This document shows, one piece after another, positions 58,579 through 64,000 of a DNA stretch of 64,000 bases. Origin of the DNA: Pelagivirga sediminicola (GTDB taxonomy: Bacteria; Pseudomonadota; Alphaproteobacteria; Rhodobacterales; Rhodobacteraceae); contig NZ_QCYH01000004.1 of assembly GCF_003072125.1 (NCBI RefSeq), positions 243,265 through 307,264 of the forward strand. The letters run 5' to 3'. The translations under genes were made by a program, and so were the position numbers. The notes beneath the pieces are model-generated. The model was not told where the DNA came from and ran no database searches. It worked only from the letters and a program-made list of their open reading frames with translations. Each line of letters begins with the position of its first letter. The first letter of the stretch is position 1.

Positions 58579-59463
58579 ATGAAGATAGCAACCGCCGCAT
58601 ACCCGCTGGATCCGCTGCCCGATTGGGCGGCCTTCAAGAACAAGCTGACCGACTGGGTCCAGAGCGCCGCCGGGCAGGGGGCGGAGCTGCTGGTGTTTCC
58701 CGAATACGCCGCGCTGGAGCTGTCCATGCTGGCCGGGCCGGAGGTGGCGGGCGATCTGGAAGGCTGCCTGCACGCGGTTTCGGATCTGATCGGCGATGTG
58801 GATGATCTGCATGCCGATCTGGCCGCGCGGCACAAGGTCCATATCCTCGCCGCCTCGGCGCCGGTGTTCGACGAGGCGTATGGCGCTCGGCCCGTGAACC
58901 GCGCGCGCCTGTTCGCGCCGGGCGGCGGGCGCGGCGTGCAGGACAAGCAGATCATGACCCGCTTCGAGCGGACCCCGTGGGACGTGATCCCCGGCAACAA
59001 GCTGCAGCTGTTCGACACGTCGCTGGGCAAGATGGCGATCCTGATCTGCTATGACAGCGAGTTTCCGCTGCTGGCGCGCAGCGTGAGCGAGGCTGAATTG
59101 CTGCTGGTGCCGTCCTGCACCGAGGCGCTGGCCGGCTATAGCCGCGTGCGAATCGGCTCCATGGCGCGCGCATTGGAGGCGCAGTGCGTGTCGGTCATGT
59201 CGTCAATCGTGGGCCCCGCGCCCTGGTCGCCTGCGGTCGACGAGAATGTGGGAGCGGGCGGCATCTTTGGCCCGCCGGACACCGGATTTCCGTCCACGGG
59301 CGTGGTCGCCGAAGGCACGCTGAACAAACCCGGCTGGACCATCGGCGAGGTCGATCTGGACCGCGTTGCGCATGTGCGCGCGGATGGCGGGGTTCTGAAC
59401 CGCAGCCACTGGGACGATCAGGCGGGCCGCGATGGCGCGCCTGCGTCTGTATCGCTTCGGTGA
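58579..59463 (+). CDS. Carbon-nitrogen hydrolase (nitrilase superfamily)
   Basis: Predicted amidase of 294 aa. The Glu-Lys-Cys triad is visible: Glu in LLVFPEYAALE, Lys in VQDKQIMTRFE, Cys in AILICYDSEFPLLARSVSEA. The substrate (amide, carbamoyl or nitrile) is unknown; similar proteins lie beside acetyltransferases but none is found here. ATG 58579 gives the family-type N-terminus MKIATAAYPL; ATG 58531 would add 16 unlike residues. Confidence 0.88.
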   Translation: MKIATAAYPLDPLPDWAAFKNKLTDWVQSAAGQGAELLVFPEYAALELSMLAGPEVAGDLEGCLHAVSDLIGDVDDLHADLAARHKVHILAASAPVFDEAYGARPVNRARLFAPGGGRGVQDKQIMTRFERTPWDVIPGNKLQLFDTSLGKMAILICYDSEFPLLARSVSEAELLLVPSCTEALAGYSRVRIGSMARALEAQCVSVMSSIVGPAPWSPAVDENVGAGGIFGPPDTGFPSTGVVAEGTLNKPGWTIGEVDLDRVAHVRADGGVLNRSHWDDQAGRDGAPASVSLR

Positions 59464-59575
59464 ACGCGCCGGTATCGCGCGCGTTTTGCGCCGGATTTGC
59501 GGGTCCGGAACAAACGCAAAACGCCCCAAACCAGGGCTGGCGTCGCCATGGCGGCGTCTTGTCGCGCTTTAGCCC

Positions 59576-59604
59576 TTGAAAAAACCGGGAAATGGGGCCA
59601 TCTA
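59576..59604 (+). promoter_or_regulatory. Probable sigma-70-type promoter of infA
   Basis: TTGAAA (59576-59581), 17-bp spacer, CATCTA (59599-59604) followed by AGG. It stands 48 bp before the infA ATG and is the only such pair in the gap. Confidence 0.6.
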
Positions 59605-59651
59605 AGGCGCTGTTCCGCGACGTCGCGGAAATTGCTTTTACAGGAGACCCC

Positions 59652-59870
59652 ATGGCCAAGGAAGATACGCTCGAATTTCCCGGTGTCGTCAAGGAACTCC
59701 TGCCGAATGCGACATTCAAGGTCGAGCTGGAAAACGGCCATGAGATCATCGCACATACGGCGGGAAAAATGCGCAAGAACCGTATTCGGGTTCTGGCGGG
59801 CGACAAGGTGCAGGTCGAAATGACCCCCTATGATCTGACCAAGGGCCGGATCAACTATCGTTTCAAATAG
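59652..59870 (+). CDS. infA: Translation initiation factor IF-1
   Basis: Occupies the ribosomal A site during initiation. 72 aa, single OB fold: [45 protein letters not shown] is 8 nt upstream of ATG 59652. Followed by repeat copy 6 and then maf. Confidence 0.98.
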   Translation: MAKEDTLEFPGVVKELLPNATFKVELENGHEIIAHTAGKMRKNRIRVLAGDKVQVEMTPYDLTKGRINYRFK

Positions 59871-59890
59871 GGCGAAACGCCGTTTCGCCC
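59870..59890. repeat. GCGTTTCGCC-family repeat, copy 6 (compact palindrome)
   Basis: GGCGAAACG (59871-59879), one base, CGTTTCGCC (59881-59889): near-perfect palindrome directly after the infA stop codon. Confidence 0.55.
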
Positions 59891-59950
59891 CCCGTGCGGG
59901 AACGCGTCCTGCCGCAGGCATGATGCGGCCGCACCCCGAAGGTTGACCGG

Positions 59951-60553
59951 GTGCCCCTGATGACGCTTACCACGCAACGACGCCCCAGGCTGATCCTCGG
60001 CTCGGGCAGTCCGCGTCGCCGCGAGCTGTTGCTTCAGATCGGCGTGGTGGCCGACGATATCCGCCCTCCCGACATCGACGAAACGCCGCAAAAGGGCGAA
60101 TTGCCGCGCCCTTACTGCATTCGCATGGCGGCGGAAAAGGCGGTGGCCGTCACGTCAGATGCGGAGGATATCGTGTTGTCCGCTGACACGACCGTGGCCA
60201 TGGGGCGCCGCATCCTGGGCAAACCCGTGGACGCGGCCGAGGCCGAGGCGTTCCTGCGGGCGCTGTCGGGACGCCGTCACAGCGTGATCACGGCAATCGC
60301 CCTGCGCCGCGGCGAGAGACTGTGGCAACGCGACGTCCTGACCAAGGTGAAGATGAAGCGCCTGTCAGAGGCCGAAATCGCCTGCTACCTCGCCACCGGG
60401 GACTGGCGCGGCAAGGCCGGCGGATATGGGATTCAGGGGCCCGCCGGGGCGCTGATCCCGTGGATATCAGGCTCCTTTACCGCCGTTGTCGGGCTGCCGC
60501 TGGCGGAAACCGCGACGCTACTCACCGCAGCAGGCTGGAGGGCGCAGGCATGA
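59951..60553 (+). CDS. maf: Maf family nucleotide pyrophosphatase
   Basis: House-cleaning hydrolase of non-canonical nucleoside triphosphates, linked to septation. 200 aa. [34 protein letters not shown] and [20 protein letters not shown] are family motifs. GTG 59951 is preferred (AAGG 8 nt upstream); ATG 59960 is possible. Overlaps the RNase gene (ATGA). Subtype (dTTP/UTP or m7GTP) not decided. Confidence 0.93.
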   Translation: MPLMTLTTQRRPRLILGSGSPRRRELLLQIGVVADDIRPPDIDETPQKGELPRPYCIRMAAEKAVAVTSDAEDIVLSADTTVAMGRRILGKPVDAAEAEAFLRALSGRRHSVITAIALRRGERLWQRDVLTKVKMKRLSEAEIACYLATGDWRGKAGGYGIQGPAGALIPWISGSFTAVVGLPLAETATLLTAAGWRAQA

Positions 60554-61578
60554 GCCGCGAGACCATCGTTCTGGATCACTTGAACGGGCAGGAGGCGGCG
60601 GCGCGTCTGGTTGCCGGGCGGCTTGAGGATCTGCTGATCGACGGGGGCGGGCCGCGCATCGGCACGATCTATCGCGCGATCGCCGAACGCCCGGTCAAGG
60701 GGCAGGGCGGCATGTTCCTGCGCACGCCCGATGGGCCTGCCTTCCTTCGGCAGGTGCGGGGCATCGCGCCGGGGCAGGCTCTTCTGGTGCAGGTGACCGG
60801 CCAGGCAGAGCCGGGCAAGGCGCTGCCGGTGACGCAAAAGCTGCTGTTCAAATCGCGCTATGCCATCGTCACGCCCGGGGCGCCGGGACTGAACATAAGC
60901 CGCGCGATCCGCGATGACGAGCGGCGCGACATGCTGCTGCAGATTGCCCGCGCCGAGCGGGACGAGATCGGCGAGGCGGATCTGGGCCTGATCCTGCGAT
61001 CCTCCTGCGCCGATGCCGCGCCCGATGTCATCGCCGAGGACATCCGCGCCATGACCGATCTGGCCGCTGCCGTGCTCGGCGATGCCGAGGGCGCCGCCGA
61101 GGTCCTGACCGAAGGCGACGGCCCGCACCAGATGGCATGGCGCGAATGGAGCGCGCCGGCCGATATCGTGACGGAGGCGGGCGGGTTCGACGCCGAAGGC
61201 GTGCTGGACCAGATCGCGCTGCTGCAGACGGCGCATGTTTCGCTGCCCGGCAGCGCCTCGATGTATGTGGAGCCGACGCGCGCGCTGATTGCCGTTGATG
61301 TCAATACCGGCGCCGATACCAGCCCCGCCGCCGGGCACAAGGCCAACATCGCCGCCGCCCGCGAGCTTCCGCGGCAGTTGCGGCTGCGGGGCCTTGGCGG
61401 CCAGATCGTGCTGGATCTGGCGCCGATGGCCAAGAAGGACCGCCGCCAGTTCGAGGATGCCTTGCGCGCGGCGTTTCGGGCGGACATGACCGAAACCGCG
61501 CTGGTCGGCTGGACCCCGCTGGGCCATTACGAGCTGCAGCGCAAGCGCGACCGCGCGATCCTGGAGGTGCCCTCATGA
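60550..61578 (+). CDS. Short ribonuclease E/G family protein
   Basis: 342 aa protein related to the catalytic core of RNase E/G, including the Mg2+ site [12 protein letters not shown] and the [20 protein letters not shown] segment. It lacks the zinc-link Cys motif and the C-terminal scaffold of full RNase E (usually 500-1000 aa), and the N-terminal S1-like part is weak. Conserved next to infA-maf and yacG in Rhodobacteraceae. Its RNA targets are unknown. Confidence 0.88.
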   Translation: MSRETIVLDHLNGQEAAARLVAGRLEDLLIDGGGPRIGTIYRAIAERPVKGQGGMFLRTPDGPAFLRQVRGIAPGQALLVQVTGQAEPGKALPVTQKLLFKSRYAIVTPGAPGLNISRAIRDDERRDMLLQIARAERDEIGEADLGLILRSSCADAAPDVIAEDIRAMTDLAAAVLGDAEGAAEVLTEGDGPHQMAWREWSAPADIVTEAGGFDAEGVLDQIALLQTAHVSLPGSASMYVEPTRALIAVDVNTGADTSPAAGHKANIAAARELPRQLRLRGLGGQIVLDLAPMAKKDRRQFEDALRAAFRADMTETALVGWTPLGHYELQRKRDRAILEVPS

Positions 61579-61757
61579 GCTGTCCGATCTGCAGCAAGCC
61601 AACGCAAACCGCCCATCGCCCGTTCTGCTCGAAACGCTGCGCCGACGTCGATCTGGCACGCTGGCTGGGCGGTGGTTATGCGATTCCATCGACCGACCCG
61701 GACGACATCGAGGAAGCGATCGAAGCGGCCGAGGCGGAACGCGCAAAACCGCATTGA
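61575..61757 (+). CDS. yacG: DNA gyrase inhibitor YacG
   Basis: Small zinc protein of 60 aa that binds GyrB in E. coli. Four Cys ligands: CPICSK and FCSKRCADVDLARWLGGGYAIP. Overlaps the RNase gene by 4 bp and ends the infA-maf-rng-yacG run, 78 bp before tRNA-Phe. Confidence 0.93.
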   Translation: MSCPICSKPTQTAHRPFCSKRCADVDLARWLGGGYAIPSTDPDDIEEAIEAAEAERAKPH

Positions 61758-61835
61758 AATTTTTGCCAAAGGCTCTGGACAGCCCTGCAACCCTCGCCTA
61801 GAACGCCCTCACCCGAACGCATCCGCGTTCCCGTT

Positions 61836-61910
61836 GCCCGGGTAGCTCAGGGGTAGAGCAGTGGATTGAAAATCCTCGTGTCGGTGGTTCGATTCCGCCC
61901 CCGGGCACCA
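61836..61910 (+). tRNA. tRNA-Phe (anticodon GAA)
   Basis: Folds as a complete tRNA with encoded CCA: acceptor GCCCGGG/CCCGGGC, D arm GCTC/GAGC, anticodon loop TTGAAAA with anticodon GAA, T arm GGTGG/CCGCC with loop TTCGATT, terminal ACCA. The anticodon stem has one T-T mismatch (positions 28-42). Base composition falls and mobile-element genes begin right after it, so its 3' end is a likely island integration site. Confidence 0.97.
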
Positions 61911-62018
61911 TTTAAATATTCCATACTTTCAATGGCTTGCATGTGTTTTTGCATGAGCTTCCTCCTTCTTATATTTGCTATCTTTTCGCTCAGTGGCACA
62001 CTGGTGGCACAGAGCATC
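61911..62018. other. AT-rich spacer after tRNA-Phe
   Basis: About 108 bp, clearly lower in GC than the core. On the minus strand AGGAGG precedes ATGCAAAAACACATGC, and upstream codons spell CATSVPLSEKIAN, which may be the tail of a lost integrase. No full gene. Confidence 0.35.
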
Positions 62019-62345
62019 TTACATAGGCGGCGACTTCGGCGTTTCCGTGTGGTCCGAAGCACGCTGTTTCGTGTCTGAGTCTACAGGATCAAACTGTTTC
62101 GTCCACTCCGCCCGATCTCCCTCAACCATCGCGACATAGGCGTTCACTTCAGGCACGACAAACCGGGTGCTGCAATTTTCGTTGAACGGGTTGCCGAATT
62201 TGTGTTTGCGCGGAAAATCCGGGTTTTCCCTGTGCCAACGGTCAATCGTGGCGCGGGAGACTTCGAAAAGCCGCATGAGGTCCTTGATGGTGCAGTAGCG
62301 GCGGCCTGAAAGCCATTTCGGGAGTGAGGTGTTCGTATCTGACAT
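62019..62345 (-). CDS. AlpA-like helix-turn-helix protein
   Basis: 108 aa from ATG 62345. The middle (YCTIKDLMRLFEVSRATIDR, then WHRENPDFPRKHKFGN) is the MerR/AlpA-type helix-turn-helix of prophage and island excisionases and regulators; the C-terminal half is polar. It is the only complete gene of the accessory region. Such proteins usually activate excision by a tyrosine integrase, which is missing from the visible part. GC lower than the core. Confidence 0.75.
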   Translation of the reverse strand: MSDTNTSLPKWLSGRRYCTIKDLMRLFEVSRATIDRWHRENPDFPRKHKFGNPFNENCSTRFVVPEVNAYVAMVEGDRAEWTKQFDPVDSDTKQRASDHTETPKSPPM

Positions 62346-62790
62346 TGTGTCTATCCTTGGTTGTTTAAGTTGATCGGCACCGACAAATGGAAGGGGTCGG
62401 CCCACTGATCTCAAAGATAATGAACACTCGTGGACGGATCACGGCAGGATCCCCAGCTTTTTACCGTGGCAATGTCGAATCCAGTGGATTGTGTGCGCAA
62501 ATGAAAATGAATGACCGCCGTTTGGTGTGTGAAGCGGTTGGTCTGAAGGTGATGGACTGAATTTGATGCGTTACTCTTTATATGGCTGGGGGTGGACAAT
62601 TGGGTGTTTGTTTATCTTTGAAGAGGCCGGAATACCGCGGCCTCTTGGGGCTGCAAAACTGATGGTTTTGCAAGTGTGCGGCGCGAAAGCGCCTTAGTTG
62701 TTCGGTGGCTCAGGCCACCGCGTTTTCTCCAATAGTTTTTGTGTGGGTATTGGTTGAGGTGTTGTGTTCTTTTAACCGGGTAAGAGGATT
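62346..62790. other. Non-coding accessory stretch with four tandem hairpins
   Basis: 445 bp with no convincing gene and low GC in its left half. Within it, four perfect hairpins follow one another at 62621-62646, 62652-62672, 62680-62693 and 62703-62720 (see next entry). To the left nothing was recognised; to the right is the presumed IS66 end at 62791. Confidence 0.6.
62621..62726 (+). ncRNA. Candidate structured RNA or DNA element: four consecutive perfect hairpins
   Basis: H1 AAGAGGCCG/CGGCCTCTT (8-nt loop), H2 TGCAAAAC/GTTTTGCA (5-nt loop), H3 GGCGC-gaaa-GCGCC (GNRA tetraloop), H4 CGGTGGC-tcag-GCCACCG followed by CGTTTTC, which looks like a plus-strand terminator. Gaps are only 5, 7 and 9 nt. 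All four stems are mismatch-free. It could be an untranslated RNA of the island, or single-strand DNA hairpins used in recombination or replication. Confidence 0.4.
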
Positions 62791-62814
62791 GTAAGCCTTC
62801 GGCGAAGGCCGTGG
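62791..62814 (-). mobile_element. Presumed end of an IS66-type element
   Basis: GTAAGCCTTCGGCGAAGGCC begins with GTAAGC, the usual start of IS66-family terminal inverted repeats, and lies 15 bp outside the last element gene. The other end is beyond the window, so neither the matching repeat nor the 8-bp target duplication can be checked. Confidence 0.45.
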
Positions 62815-62828
62815 GCGCGCCGTATTGA

Positions 62829-63431
62829 TCAGAGGGGTTTGGGTGCGGCTTTTGGTTTACGCGGCTTCGGTGCCCATTTTTTGGCAAGACGCTCGAAGCT
62901 ATCGAGGATGCGGCCGATCTCTGCCTCATCCGGGTCGAACTGTCCCCCCTACCATTCCAGCATCTGGCCGTGTTCTTCGTGCTTGGGGTCGGCGATGGCG
63001 TCCAGGAAGTCCGCGTAACCGGGGAAGCCGCCGACGTCTTCCGGCGGACAAGCCCCTATGGCCCTGACGAGGCGCGGATAGGTGGCGCCCGCGATAGAGC
63101 CATCGATTTTCTCGATCTTGATCACGTGGTGCCAGTTGTCGCCAAAGTCATAGATGTAATGGATGGTCTTGGTTCCCACATCTTCGATCACGTCAAGCAG
63201 GCTGGTTTTGCTGGCGGGCATCGGGCCATCGTAAAAACCATCTGGATCTGGCACGCCCCAGCCGCTGCCGCCGGCCCTGAACTCATACAGGTGACTGTCG
63301 GTCCATCCCATGGCAGCCTGGATCACATCATGCAGGCGGTTCAGCTTGATCTTGAGGGGCACATCAAAGCGTCGAAGCACCTGAGGCTCGACATCGGACA
63401 ATGTGACCTTGATGCGCGCGACCAGCGTCAT
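62829..63431 (-). pseudogene. pRiA4b ORF-3-like accessory gene of IS66 element, interrupted by in-frame TAG
   Basis: From ATG 63431 (overlapping the transposase stop, ATGA) the frame codes for a plasmid pRiA4b ORF-3-family protein: RIKVTLSDVEPQVLRRFDVP, AAMGWTDSHLYEF, IHYIYDFGDNWHHVIKIEKI, CPPEDVGGFPGYADFLDAIA. After MLEW a TAG stands at 62949-62951, but the same frame then continues GGQFDPDEAEIGRILDSFER and 19 more residues to a TGA at 62829, exactly the expected C-terminus. The TAG is thus a point nonsense mutation (from an aromatic codon). The shortened product of 160 aa may still be made. Confidence 0.8.
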
Positions 63432-64000
63432 GCAGCAATCCTCTTCAATTCCATGGCGGCCTTCCAATTCCAGGGCAACAGCTCTGGCAAGCGAGACACA
63501 GGCATATCGGGCAGTCGCGCCAAGACGTCTGCCATCCATGCCTGCGGGTCAGTGTCGTTCATTTTTGCCGTGACGATGAGGGTATACATGAAGGCTGCCC
63601 TGTCGCCACCGCGTTCAGACCCTGCAAAAAGCCATGACTTTCTGCCCAATGCGATCCCTCTGAGCGCCCGTTCGGCGGCATTGTTCGTGAGGCAGAGGCG
63701 CCCGTCATCAAGGAATGCGGTGAAGGCTTCCCAGCGACCTGTGCCCTCGAGCATGTAGTTGATCGCCTTGGCAACAGGGTTGTGCTTTGACATCCGAGCC
63801 CGCTCGGCCAGCATCCAATCATGCAGATCATTGACCATCGGCGCTACCCACTGCTGGCGAGCTTCATGACGCGCTGCATCTGACAGGCCGGTGATGTCAC
63901 GCTCGGCCGCAAAGATCGCATCAATCCGCGTCACAGCGTCCAGCGCGATGGGCGAGATTTCTTTTGCTACTTTTTTACCCTTGCGGGCTATGGCCTTGAT
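63428..64000 (-). CDS. IS66 family transposase, C-terminal part (continues beyond the window)
   Basis: About 190 residues are visible, running off the right edge of the window at the 5' side. They end with the conserved IS66 block: CLTNNAAERALRGIALGRKS, then WLFAGSERGGDRAAFMYTLI containing the catalytic-region NNxxER motif, and the C-terminus LARLPDMPVSRLPELLPWNW. Frame is intact in the visible part. It overlaps the pRiA4b-like gene by 4 bp; the two belong to one element. tnpA and tnpB accessory genes, if any, must lie upstream beyond the window. Confidence 0.9.
   Translation of the reverse strand: MKAIARKGKKVAKEISPIALDAVTRIDAIFAAERDITGLSDAARHEARQQWVAPMVNDLHDWMLAERARMSKHNPVAKAINYMLEGTGRWEAFTAFLDDGRLCLTNNAAERALRGIALGRKSWLFAGSERGGDRAAFMYTLIVTAKMNDTDPQAWMADVLARLPDMPVSRLPELLPWNWKAAMELKRIAA

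Noticed and set aside
61847..62062. Minus-strand frame ending in GRNRTTDTRIFNPLLYP
   Set aside because: This C-terminus is the well-known translation of antisense tRNA-Phe and does not mark a gene, although a few codons before it may be integrase debris.
62612..62929. 105-codon minus-strand frame across the hairpins and IS end
   Set aside because: It crosses the presumed IS boundary and four hairpins, has no ribosome site and shows no protein-like composition.

Overview
This is a GC-rich alphaproteobacterial chromosome segment. The Rhodobacteraceae (roseobacter group) is the best guess: it has an NDUFA12-type complex I gene next to mlaD, aat and accCB, a DUF2312/GapR protein, an L9 protein with a long acidic tail, a short RNase E/G behind infA-maf, and large numbers of peptide and branched-chain-type ABC transporters. 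The first 62 kb are ordinary, densely packed core genome. The last 2 kb, beyond a tRNA-Phe gene, look like the start of an accessory island.

Layout. 1-6.6 kb: a LivM-type permease, SRP RNA (minus strand), apt and mtnP for purine/methylthioadenosine salvage with a decayed LysE gene between them, a SulP transporter, an acetyltransferase and an EcsC protein. 6.6-11.7 kb (minus): ptsP, lysC, an ACT protein, DUF1178 and a Nudix hydrolase. 11.8-14.4 kb: modABC. 14.4-20.0 kb (minus): dppABCDF-type peptide importer. 20.3-23 kb: an orphan iron-type permease and a dihaem peroxidase. 23.3-29.3 kb: clpP-clpX, NDUFA12, mlaD, DUF2155, and opposite them aat and accC-accB. 29.4-32.3 kb: a PAS-LuxR regulator and the queuosine-precursor operon queCDEF behind a class I preQ1 riboswitch.

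32.4-46 kb is the most interesting block. A complete HAAT-type ABC importer reads into acs (acetyl-CoA synthetase). Divergent from it are a short-chain-acyl-CoA-type XRE regulator, a receiver-only response regulator, a small membrane protein, a histidine kinase fused to a sodium/solute-symporter-like sensor, and an orphan FliM/FliN-type SpoA protein. The kinase resembles the CrbS/MxtR family that controls acs elsewhere, so this looks like an integrated acetate or short-chain-acid uptake, activation and sensing locus (inference).

46-61.8 kb: gapR, membrane proteins, rpsF-rpsR-rplI, YceI and a cytochrome b561-YceI fusion, fabD-fabG-acpP-fabF-mltG, an ABC exporter, a nitrilase-family hydrolase, infA-maf-rng-yacG. 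61.8-64 kb: tRNA-Phe, an AlpA-like regulator, a 0.4 kb stretch carrying four consecutive perfect hairpins, and the end of an IS66-type element whose accessory gene has an in-frame amber codon.

A second notable feature is a dispersed family of short inverted repeats built on GCGTTTCGCC. It lies in intergenic regions and repeatedly starts on or next to the stop codon of the preceding gene (six places in the window). Most functions below are assigned from sequence motifs recognised by eye. No database search was run.
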